Shown here: piece after piece, positions 1-7,108 of the stretch
Layout of the letters: each line of letters starts with the position of its first letter
Numbering within the stretch: position 1 is the stretch's first letter
NCBI GenBank assembly: GCA_018266375.1
Contig: JAFEAO010000002.1
Location: 367,175-431,174, forward strand
Length of the DNA: 64,000 nt
Direction of reading: 5' to 3'
Source of the DNA: Bdellovibrionales bacterium
GTDB lineage: Bacteria; Bdellovibrionota; UBA1018; CAIMNF01
Translations under genes and position numbers: made by a program
Notes under the pieces: model-generated
Database searches by the model: none
Told to the model about the DNA's origin: nothing
The model's input: the letters and a program-made list of their open reading frames with translations, nothing else

Positions 1-476
1 GCCTCACTAAAAAATGGCCGGAAGCAAAAGACATGTCGATCTTCGACGCAGCCGAGACTTACCGCAAAGAAGGCACTCCGCTCGTCGTGATCGCGGGTAA
101 AGAATACGGAACCGGTTCGTCACGCGACTGGGCGGCCAAGGGCACATTCCTCTTGGGCGTTCGCGCGGTCATCACTGAGAGCTTCGAACGGATTCACCGC
201 TCGAACTTGGTCGGCATGGGCGTGATCCCGATGCAGTTCCTACCGGGCGAAAACGCCGACAGCTTAGGCCTCAAGGGCGACGAAGTGATCGACATCGACG
301 GCATCACTACCGTTCAACCGGGCCAAAAACTGAAGGCACGCGCGAAATTCGCGAACGGATCGACCAAGGAGTTTACCCTCCTTTGCCGTATCGATACCGC
401 GAACGAGCTTGAGTACTACAAAAACGGCGGGATCTTGCACTACGTGATCCGCCAGCTGTTGAACCGCAACCAGTAG
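1..476 (+). CDS. acnA: aconitate hydratase, C-terminal part (5' end outside window)
   Basis: This is the C-terminal swivel domain of an AcnA-type aconitase, the citrate/isocitrate isomerase of the TCA cycle. The frame is open to the left edge, so the gene is partial. Visible family signatures are [16 protein letters not shown] (substrate-binding SRDW loop), the run [20 protein letters not shown], and the C-terminal [13 protein letters not shown]. The Fe-S cysteines lie upstream, outside the window. Two small genes follow on the same strand with short gaps, so read-through is possible. Family assignment is firm; nothing unusual is seen. Confidence 0.95.
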   Translation, partial: LTKKWPEAKDMSIFDAAETYRKEGTPLVVIAGKEYGTGSSRDWAAKGTFLLGVRAVITESFERIHRSNLVGMGVIPMQFLPGENADSLGLKGDEVIDIDGITTVQPGQKLKARAKFANGSTKEFTLLCRIDTANELEYYKNGGILHYVIRQLLNRNQ

Positions 477-495
477 AATCTTTAGAAAGGTCACC

Positions 496-753
496 ATGAC
501 ACGCGAAGAGAAAATGGAATTGATCCAACGCATGTTGGGTATCAAGCACAAGCTGAAGGTTCATGACAGCATGCAAGCACCCGAGACTCACGAGGAGCAA
601 TCGGTAAGTCTGCTCTCACGTTGGGAACTCGAGGACGAACTCAAGGCGATTGAAATACTGATCGACGACGAACGCGTCTCGAACATTAAAGCCAAACAGA
701 AACAAATCGAAGAGACTTATCTCTCGGGTAAGCCGCTAAAAAAGAAAAAATAA
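496..753 (+). CDS. small charged hypothetical protein (85 aa)
   Basis: An 85-residue, highly charged and probably all-helical cytoplasmic protein of no family I recognise. It starts at ATG with a GAAAGG ribosome-binding site about 6 nt upstream and ends in a lysine run (KPLKKKK). No signal peptide, membrane segment or cysteine motif is visible. It sits 19 nt after acnA and about 15 nt before the LOG-family gene, so it is probably co-transcribed with both. It is called real because of the RBS, the packing and the lack of a competing reading frame; the function is unknown. Confidence 0.7.
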   Translation: MTREEKMELIQRMLGIKHKLKVHDSMQAPETHEEQSVSLLSRWELEDELKAIEILIDDERVSNIKAKQKQIEETYLSGKPLKKKK

Positions 754-768
754 CCCTTAGGTGCCCAC

Positions 769-1527
769 GTGACCGACAAAATCGAACCCGGTAAAACCGT
801 GCCTATAAAACCCGACCCATCGCTGGAGCCGGCAACTACGCCGAGCGACCAGCACGGACCCGCGCCTTTTCGCGCCCAAGTCTGGCACGACATCGCGATA
901 TTCTTCCGCTTGCTTTACCACTTCTGGGTCGGATTCCACTTTATGCGCAAAACCCGCCGAGCGATTACGATCTTCGGATCGGCGAGGCTCGCGCAAGATC
1001 ACGAATTTTGCAAAAGCGCGTACAGTGTTGCGAAGAGCCTGGGGGCGAAAGGTTTTACCATCATCACCGGCGGCGGACCGTCGATCATGGAGGCCGCAAA
1101 TCACGGCGCAAAGGACGCGGGCGCGAATTCGATCGGGATCAACATCCAAATCCCGCATGAACAGCACATCAATGCCTTTGTCACCCGGGGGATCAAGAGC
1201 CGTTACTTCTTTGTGCGCAAGGTTTTGCTTTGCCGCTACAGCGAGGCTTTCGTGATCTATCCGGGCGGCTTCGGGACTCTCGATGAAATGTTTGAACTCG
1301 TCACCCTGATTCAAACCGGCAAGATGGTCGATCGACCGGTCATCCTCGTGAATCGTCAGTTCTGGACCGGACTCATCGAGTGGCTTCGCCGGACGGTACA
1401 TCCGGCCGGAATGCTTTCCGCGCGCGAGCTCGATCGTCTGCGTGTCGTCGATACCGAGGCCGAAGTCTTGGAATACTTGGACCAACGCCTCCACAAAATC
1501 TACGACACGATTCCACTCGTGAAGTAA
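769..1527 (+). CDS. LOG-family protein (TIGR00730-type)
   Basis: A 252-residue LOG (LONELY GUY)/lysine-decarboxylase-like Rossmann protein. The family motif PGGFGTLDEMFE is present at about residue 164, and the nucleotide-loop motif TGGGPSIMEAANHGAKDAG at about 100. Characterised members are cytokinin riboside 5'-monophosphate phosphoribohydrolases or AMP nucleosidases; bacterial paralogues often have unknown substrates. An N-terminal extension of about 50 residues precedes the conserved core. The chosen start is GTG at 769; an alternative GTG lies at 761 in another frame. The family is clear, the exact substrate is not. Confidence 0.88.
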   Translation: MTDKIEPGKTVPIKPDPSLEPATTPSDQHGPAPFRAQVWHDIAIFFRLLYHFWVGFHFMRKTRRAITIFGSARLAQDHEFCKSAYSVAKSLGAKGFTIITGGGPSIMEAANHGAKDAGANSIGINIQIPHEQHINAFVTRGIKSRYFFVRKVLLCRYSEAFVIYPGGFGTLDEMFELVTLIQTGKMVDRPVILVNRQFWTGLIEWLRRTVHPAGMLSARELDRLRVVDTEAEVLEYLDQRLHKIYDTIPLVK

Positions 1528-1644
1528 GCGCCTCAGCCCTTATATTTTCATAGGTCGATAATCAACCAAGTCAGTTTAAAAATTTATGTTTCCCTGAGTG
1601 AAGTCATCTGGTAAATTACCCCCCGGGAAGGAAGCCGCGGACGA

Positions 1645-2262
1645 ATGGGACAAATATTTGCTCGAGTGTGGATTTTTTTTGGGATTCTTAACTTGGCCGG
1701 AACAACGGCGTTGGCGCAGCAAAACAAGTATGCTTGCGGCGGAGACATGGGTTATCGCGTGAAGAATGCGACAGCTGAGGATTACAAGCGGTTGGATAAG
1801 GAACTCGCCTACGCTGAGAAGGCTCTGAGCGATGCGGAGATTCACAAACTCGCGGGCGTGTGGAAAGCCGAAGTTCGGGATCAGAACTACGAGCTCCAAA
1901 CCCACATTCTTGAGATCGTAGCCATCGACAAGCGGGATTTTGGTCGCGGCACCACCGCCTCCCTCAATGTCACTCTTAAAAACTGGGGTGATTCTAAAAT
2001 AACCCTCAACACGGAATACGGATGGATCACGGCGAACACTAAAACGATTTTGAACGTCGACTACCAGGGCATGCCGGGCGTTCAGCTCCGTCCGATCGCA
2101 CCCAATAAAATGCGCTACTCCTACATGGATAGCTGCGCTTTGAACTTTCCAAATTCGTACAACGTGGTCTTTAAACGCGTGGTTACGCAGGCGGCTTCGA
2201 AGCCTATTTCAAAAAAACAGCAATCACGATCCCAAGGATCACGCGGTAGACCGCGAAGATAG
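1645..2262 (+). CDS. secreted hypothetical protein
   Basis: A 205-residue protein with an N-terminal hydrophobic segment ending ALAQQ, which fits a Sec signal peptide cleaved after LAQ. The mature part has mixed alpha/beta character, two cysteines (CGG near residue 32 and a later DSCALNF) and a strongly basic tail (SKKQQSRSQGSRGRPRR). No family is recognised. The basic tail is encoded in the 59 nt that overlap the convergent 3' end of uppP, so the present stop codon may be a relatively recent extension. Periplasmic or surface location is inferred from the signal peptide. Confidence 0.7.
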   Translation: MGQIFARVWIFFGILNLAGTTALAQQNKYACGGDMGYRVKNATAEDYKRLDKELAYAEKALSDAEIHKLAGVWKAEVRDQNYELQTHILEIVAIDKRDFGRGTTASLNVTLKNWGDSKITLNTEYGWITANTKTILNVDYQGMPGVQLRPIAPNKMRYSYMDSCALNFPNSYNVVFKRVVTQAASKPISKKQQSRSQGSRGRPRR

Positions 2263-3019
2263 CGAAGCTCGCCTTCGATACCCACTTGATCAAGTAATGA
2301 ATCGCGACCGCGCCCGAAACGAGCGCAGCCACGCATCCGATAATGAGCGGGCTAATCGATCCGAACGAATCCGAGACCTCACGCCAGTGACGGCCTTCGT
2401 ACACGATCGCGCCGGCTGTGACCGGCATCGAGAGCAAGAATGACAGGCGGGCGGCATCCGCGCGCTGGAATCCAAGGTACCGAGCCGCGGTCATCGTACT
2501 GCCTGAGCGCGATACGCCCGGGATCAGTGACATCGCCTGAACGCAGCCGATGATGAACATATCCTTTACGCTGGCCTCAGCCGCCAAGCGAGTCGACGGC
2601 TTCTTTTTATCGATCCACCACAGGAGCAAACCAAAGCCCGGAATCGTCACCCACAACACATAAAGCGAGCGCATGTTGTCCTGAATCCAGTGGTTCAAGA
2701 GCAAGCCCGCGATGACCGCGGGAATGGTTCCGACAATGAGGTGTATCCACGAGAGCATCACCGGACGGTCGCCTCTTTGATCGCCCGGACCGAACGCTTT
2801 TGCCGGAATCGGATGCTTCAAAATCTCGATCCAGTCGTTGAAGAAGTAGATCGCCGTTGCGAGTAAAGTGCCCAAGTGCAAAATGACGTCGAAAGCGAGC
2901 CCGGGATCGTTTTCACCCAAAATGTGAGGCAGTAAAAGTAAATGTGCTGAGCTACTTACCGGCAAATACTCGGTCGCGCCCTGCACCAAACCATAAATAA
3001 ATGCTTCAAATTGGCTCAT
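2204..3019 (-). CDS. uppP: undecaprenyl-diphosphatase UppP/BacA
   Basis: A 271-residue polytopic membrane protein of the BacA/UppP family, which dephosphorylates undecaprenyl pyrophosphate to recycle the lipid carrier of peptidoglycan synthesis. The N-terminal motif GLVQGATEYLPVSSSAHL carries the catalytic Glu/Ser region, and the second motif IPGVSRSGSTMTAARYLG carries the conserved Arg. Length and alternating hydrophobic segments match the family. Its 3' end overlaps the convergent secreted-protein gene by 59 nt. No partner gene lies in the same direction. Assignment is firm. Confidence 0.96.
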   Translation of the reverse strand: MSQFEAFIYGLVQGATEYLPVSSSAHLLLLPHILGENDPGLAFDVILHLGTLLATAIYFFNDWIEILKHPIPAKAFGPGDQRGDRPVMLSWIHLIVGTIPAVIAGLLLNHWIQDNMRSLYVLWVTIPGFGLLLWWIDKKKPSTRLAAEASVKDMFIIGCVQAMSLIPGVSRSGSTMTAARYLGFQRADAARLSFLLSMPVTAGAIVYEGRHWREVSDSFGSISPLIIGCVAALVSGAVAIHYLIKWVSKASFAIFAVYRVILGIVIAVFLK

Positions 3020-3083
3020 TTCGCCAGACTACGCTTGTCAATTCACAAAAGCTAGCTTTTAATAGTGTGAAGAGGGACAACGA

Positions 3084-3548
3084 ATGAACACAAAAAAATT
3101 TATCGCCATCGCGATCAGCGCAGCACTCGCTTTCTCGGCTTGTACAAAAAAAGACGAAGCCGCTAAGACAGAATCCACTCAAAGCACAACTGCCGAAACC
3201 GCAACTTCTAAAACGACTGCAGCCGCGGCAAAAGTTGAAATCCAAGACGTCGAACCGGGCAAAGGCGCGGAAGCCGTCAACGGAAAGTCCATCACCGTTC
3301 ACTACACCGGTACTTTGAAAGACGGCACTAAGTTCGACTCTTCAGTCGATCGCAATGAGCCCTTTACTTTCACGCTCGGCGCGGGCCAAGTGATCAAAGG
3401 CTGGGAACAAGGCATTCTCGGAATGAAAGTCGGCGGCAAACGCAAACTCACCATTCCGCCGGAGCTCGCTTACGGCAACAACGCGGTCGGCGCGATCCCG
3501 GCAAACTCGACTTTGATCTTCGACGTTAAACTCATCGACGTAAAATAG
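3084..3548 (+). CDS. FKBP-type peptidyl-prolyl isomerase, lipoprotein
   Basis: A 154-residue lipoprotein: signal peptide with lipobox LAFSAC (Cys about 20), a Ser/Thr/Ala-rich linker of about 35 residues, then one FKBP domain. Domain signatures include VNGKSITVHYTGTLKDGTKFDSS, FTLGAGQVIKGWEQGILGMKVG and LAYGNNAVGAIPANSTLIFDV, with the active-site Tyr, Phe, Asp and Trp in place. It should catalyse proline isomerisation in folding of envelope proteins. It diverges from uppP across a 64-nt promoter region and is followed 38 nt later by the globin gene. Confidence 0.93.
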   Translation: MNTKKFIAIAISAALAFSACTKKDEAAKTESTQSTTAETATSKTTAAAAKVEIQDVEPGKGAEAVNGKSITVHYTGTLKDGTKFDSSVDRNEPFTFTLGAGQVIKGWEQGILGMKVGGKRKLTIPPELAYGNNAVGAIPANSTLIFDVKLIDVK

Positions 3549-3586
3549 GTGTCCGGCACTCACCTGAAGCACGCCGCACTATCTAC

Positions 3587-3970
3587 GTGAAAACTAAAAT
3601 TCGTGAATTTATCGAACAAGCGGGAGGCCCGGACAAGATCCGAAGCCTCCTGTTTTTATTTTACGATCGCATGTCGAAAGACATCATCATCGGTTATTTC
3701 TTCGACGGTAAGGACTTAAAGCATATTGCCGAGATGCAGGCGCAGTTCATTCTCAACGCCGGAAACTTCATTCCAAAATTCGAAGGCAAGGGCCCCGCGA
3801 CGGCCCACCTCGATTTGCCCCCTATATATAGAGGTCACTTCGACCGCAGGCTACTCATTCTCCGCGATATTTTAACCGAAAACAACGTGCCTTCAACCGC
3901 CATCGATGCCTGGATCGCATTCGAAGAAGGTTTTCGCGCCATGACCGTCGTCGAAGAACGGACGAACTAG
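3587..3970 (+). CDS. truncated haemoglobin-like protein
   Basis: A 127-residue cytoplasmic protein with the layout of a truncated (2/2) globin. The B-helix stretch LLFLFYDRM carries Phe-Tyr residues at the distal side, and GHFDRRLLILRDIL carries the likely proximal F8 histidine. Such proteins bind haem and oxygen or NO; the role here is unknown. The start is GTG at 3587 with no obvious ribosome-binding site, so translation may depend on the upstream FKBP transcript. The 3' end overlaps the convergent small membrane protein by 4 nt. Confidence 0.8.
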   Translation: MKTKIREFIEQAGGPDKIRSLLFLFYDRMSKDIIIGYFFDGKDLKHIAEMQAQFILNAGNFIPKFEGKGPATAHLDLPPIYRGHFDRRLLILRDILTENNVPSTAIDAWIAFEEGFRAMTVVEERTN

Positions 3971-4173
3971 AGTGCTTTAATCCCAATCACCATCAAGATT
4001 GAACCAATAATCCAAGTGACCCAGACGTTCTCCACAAAATAAGGAAATAGCATCAGAGCCAAACCGCACACAATCGGGACGGCATTGGTGCGTTTACGCC
4101 CAAGATTGAAGATATAGAACCCAAAGACTCCAAACACGAAGCCCGCAAAGAGTGAGCCCGCGCTGAAATCCAT
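3967..4173 (-). CDS. small two-helix membrane protein, end of topo VI operon
   Basis: A 68-residue very hydrophobic protein with two or three predicted membrane helices (SLFAGFVFGVFGFYIF, VCGLALMLFPYFV and WIIGSILMVIGI). No family is recognised. Its ATG overlaps the stop codon of topoisomerase VI A by one base (TAATG arrangement), which indicates translational coupling and makes it the last gene of the helicase-topo VI operon. Membrane location is inferred from composition only. Whether it works with topoisomerase VI is unknown. Confidence 0.65.
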   Translation of the reverse strand: MDFSAGSLFAGFVFGVFGFYIFNLGRKRTNAVPIVCGLALMLFPYFVENVWVTWIIGSILMVIGIKAL

Positions 4174-5330
4174 TAGATGAATTCACCCTTTTTGATCTTA
4201 TCGATGATGATCTTTTCGGGCATAATCGGATCTTTTGGGTTCACCGAGAAGTAAGCTTGCTGCTCGCAACGGCGCTTGTTCTTCATGAGCCAACGCAAGA
4301 TGTCGGCCAAACCTTTATTTTTCTTGTCTTGGAAGAACGGGTCGTTTTTGAGCGCGTCGTCCGCTTTTTTAAGAGCACGAACTTCCTGCGCGTCGTTTTC
4401 TTTGACCGGATAATCGAAGAGATCGTACTTTTTGATGTCCTCGGGCAAGACACCCAGGAACTTCACGTCCGGCGCCGAGTAATCTTGATTTCGGATGAGT
4501 GATGCCGCTGACCCCGCCTTCAACGTACGATAGATGTTTTGCATCGTGTACGCGTCGAGGTCCCCGAAGAAGTAAGACGGGCACTTGATTTGTTCTTGAA
4601 TGAGCTTTACCCAACCGCGAACCGCGTTGGATGGAACCCCCTGCGAACCGAGTAAAATACAGTTATGACGCTTCGTAAAACCGTTCGCGACGAGTGTGTT
4701 TGCAGTACCTTCCGACTCGACGATCAAACAGAAGTCGATTTTCTTGCGTGAGGCAAGTTTTAAATTCTGAGGACGGTTTTTGGGTTGAAACGGCGAAGTA
4801 CCGAGTCGTGATAGATCGATCGTCGCCTTCGTTCCGTCCGCCATGGTTTCTTCGACCACGAGCTGCTGCGAGTAAGTCTGACCGCCGCGATCGTTGGCGT
4901 AGCAGTTTACTTCCTCGCGGTAACACTCGAGAATTTCGCAAATAAAGTCCACAGTGTCATCGCTCTCTGATTGATCGGTAAAATCGAGTGGCTTTAGGAG
5001 TGGAGTGCCCTTCACTTCACCTTTACTGATGTAATACAATTCCCGTTTCGTGTTGACGGCGCCGGTGTCGATGTTCCGAAGCAAGACTTCGAGCATGAAT
5101 ACCGCTCGACTCATCTTCTTCACGGAGCTAACGTTCAATTCCGTCGCGACTTTTTTACCGCCTGGAGTGAGGTAACCCACTTTGTGGTTGTAGATCGCGT
5201 TGTCAAGAGAGCACTTGATCGCGTGCAGGACCGGACGTTTTGCTTTTTCGAGATCGCCAAGCAATCGCGCACAGAGTGCACGGCTCAGACCTGGGATCTC
5301 ACTTTGGGATTTTCCGCCTTTGAGTGCCAT
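4173..5330 (-). CDS. top6A: DNA topoisomerase VI subunit A (Spo11-like)
   Basis: A 385-residue homologue of the catalytic subunit of type IIB topoisomerase. The 5Y-CAP domain has the motif NTKRELYYISK with the DNA-cleaving tyrosine in the Tyr99-Tyr100 pair. The Toprim domain follows with Glu205 (LIVESEGT) and the Asp257-x-Asp259 pair (FFGDLDAYTMQ) for Mg2+. These are the residues needed for a protein-linked double-strand break, so the subunit looks active. It starts 16 nt after the top6B stop. Topo VI is mainly archaeal and plant, and sporadic in bacteria. Confidence 0.93.
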   Translation of the reverse strand: MALKGGKSQSEIPGLSRALCARLLGDLEKAKRPVLHAIKCSLDNAIYNHKVGYLTPGGKKVATELNVSSVKKMSRAVFMLEVLLRNIDTGAVNTKRELYYISKGEVKGTPLLKPLDFTDQSESDDTVDFICEILECYREEVNCYANDRGGQTYSQQLVVEETMADGTKATIDLSRLGTSPFQPKNRPQNLKLASRKKIDFCLIVESEGTANTLVANGFTKRHNCILLGSQGVPSNAVRGWVKLIQEQIKCPSYFFGDLDAYTMQNIYRTLKAGSAASLIRNQDYSAPDVKFLGVLPEDIKKYDLFDYPVKENDAQEVRALKKADDALKNDPFFQDKKNKGLADILRWLMKNKRRCEQQAYFSVNPKDPIMPEKIIIDKIKKGEFI

Positions 5331-5346
5331 CGCTTATTCCTCGCTT

Positions 5347-7023
5347 CTATTCTTCTGCCTCTTGCTCATCGCCTCTTGCGGCGTCCATCTTATCGGCTTT
5401 AGCTTTATGAGCAGCTAGTTTCTCGTTCGCTTCTGAGACCTCCTTCTCGGCGGCGTTTGCATCGCGACCCAAGAGTTTCATGAGACCGTCGCGAGCGCGT
5501 TTCTTCTGGTCTTCTTTGGCCTTCGTGATGCGAGCTAAACCTTCGACAAGGATCGGGCCGAATTGCTCGATGTAACGGATTTTCTCCTCGAGATCGGCCG
5601 CTTTGTTCTCGGCACGAATGTAGCGCGACAGTTTTTGACCCGCTTGCATGAGCGCACGGCGGATCTCTTCGACGAGCTCGTCAGAGGCATCGATCGTTTC
5701 TTTGGATGCGTTTTTAAATTTAATGAACGGCGACACCACCGACACCGCAAAGATGTAAGGCCCAAGCGGAGGGCTGTCTTTCGATTGCGCGAGACCGTAA
5801 GAGCGCCAGTTTACCGAAGTGATCGCTTGGTAGATCGCGCAAGACGCTTTATCGAACTGGAGCGGGACGCGGTTCGCGAAGCGCAGGATTTGCGCCGACG
5901 ATTCCGATTCCACGTTTTTATCTTCAAGACGCGCGATCGCAACTTCGACTTGCACGGGTTTGAAGTCACAGATGGTCGGTTTACGCGATACGACCGAGAA
6001 GAAATCCACTTTGCCCAGGCGCTGAATCGACTTTGCGAGGGATTCCTCGCCGGTCGAGAGCACCGAGTTGGTCGACGGCGCTTTCAGTTCCGCGATCTGG
6101 ATCGCCGAGAAGAGCTTCGTGAAGTCGCCGTCAGCAAGTTGCTCGACACTTTTGTCGAGCATGGTTTTGGTGACGCCCGATTCCTTTTTCTTGGTGATCT
6201 CGTCTAGCACGGCGTCCGAGATGCGGCTAAACCCTTTTTTGAGCCAGCCCGAAGTCTTGGTCTTACCAAACAAGTGCGAGTGCGCGATGAACTCGCCGAG
6301 TTTCATCGTGTGCGGATGGGGCTCGGTCGCATCCGGAATCACCGGGACGTCTTTGGACACGCGTTCGATGGTTACAACTTCTTGATCCGGAAGTTTATAA
6401 TGAAGGGTCAAGTGCGGGTTCACAAGAGACGTTCCCAACAAGTAATTGAGAAGACCGGCATCGCCGTTGACCTGAATCCGGCCGTCGAACATGAATTCAA
6501 CGCGGGTGCCGTGTGGACGATCCCAATCGATAGTCTCGCGTTGCTTCATCACACCTTTGTTATTTTTGATGTCGACTTCAATGAGTGCCGACACCGCTTT
6601 ACGTTGAGCTTTGGTCTTGGAAACCACGCGTGCGCCTTGAGCACAGGTCAATTGCGCCCATGTTGTGGCCGCCGAGATCCCGATCCCTTGTTGCCCGCGG
6701 GTACAACGACCACGCCCAAACTTTGAGGAAGCGAGGTATTCGCCGAATACCTTCGGAAGATCGTCTTGATCGATTCCAGGACCATTATCTTCAACCATCA
6801 CCCGGATGCGTTCCGAGTTTTTGATGGTTCCGGGACCCAGGCGTTCGATCTCGACCTTCACTTCGGGCAGCATGCCGTGATCTTCGGTCGCGTCGAGCGC
6901 GTTATCGACGGCTTCTTTAAGTGTGGTCAATACAGCCTTGGTCTGACTGGAGAATCCGACCTGCTGAAGGTTCTTCGAAAAGTATTCCGCCGTACTACTG
7001 CTTGAGATTGATTTCTTAGACAT
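5347..7023 (-). CDS. top6B: DNA topoisomerase VI subunit B (GHKL ATPase)
   Basis: A 558-residue ATPase subunit of topoisomerase VI. The Bergerat fold is visible: N-box LKEAVDNALDA (about residues 35-45), VEDNGPGID, and the glycine-rich GRCTRGQQGIGISAA. The transducer and H2TH-type region follow, ending in a charged Ala/Glu/Lys-rich coiled-coil tail that is probably lineage specific. The start MSKKSISS at 7023 is chosen because an upstream in-frame start at 7179 would run into the preceding helicase gene and add non-conserved sequence. It pairs with top6A to form the A2B2 enzyme that relaxes and decatenates DNA. Confidence 0.94.
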   Translation of the reverse strand: MSKKSISSSSTAEYFSKNLQQVGFSSQTKAVLTTLKEAVDNALDATEDHGMLPEVKVEIERLGPGTIKNSERIRVMVEDNGPGIDQDDLPKVFGEYLASSKFGRGRCTRGQQGIGISAATTWAQLTCAQGARVVSKTKAQRKAVSALIEVDIKNNKGVMKQRETIDWDRPHGTRVEFMFDGRIQVNGDAGLLNYLLGTSLVNPHLTLHYKLPDQEVVTIERVSKDVPVIPDATEPHPHTMKLGEFIAHSHLFGKTKTSGWLKKGFSRISDAVLDEITKKKESGVTKTMLDKSVEQLADGDFTKLFSAIQIAELKAPSTNSVLSTGEESLAKSIQRLGKVDFFSVVSRKPTICDFKPVQVEVAIARLEDKNVESESSAQILRFANRVPLQFDKASCAIYQAITSVNWRSYGLAQSKDSPPLGPYIFAVSVVSPFIKFKNASKETIDASDELVEEIRRALMQAGQKLSRYIRAENKAADLEEKIRYIEQFGPILVEGLARITKAKEDQKKRARDGLMKLLGRDANAAEKEVSEANEKLAAHKAKADKMDAARGDEQEAEE

Positions 7024-7108
7024 AATATTTTGTGACTCTAGTGAACCAAAGATTACCAAAGGCGTCAACTTCTGGAGTTCCAAAAACCGGCAAAAACATT
7101 CCAGGGAG

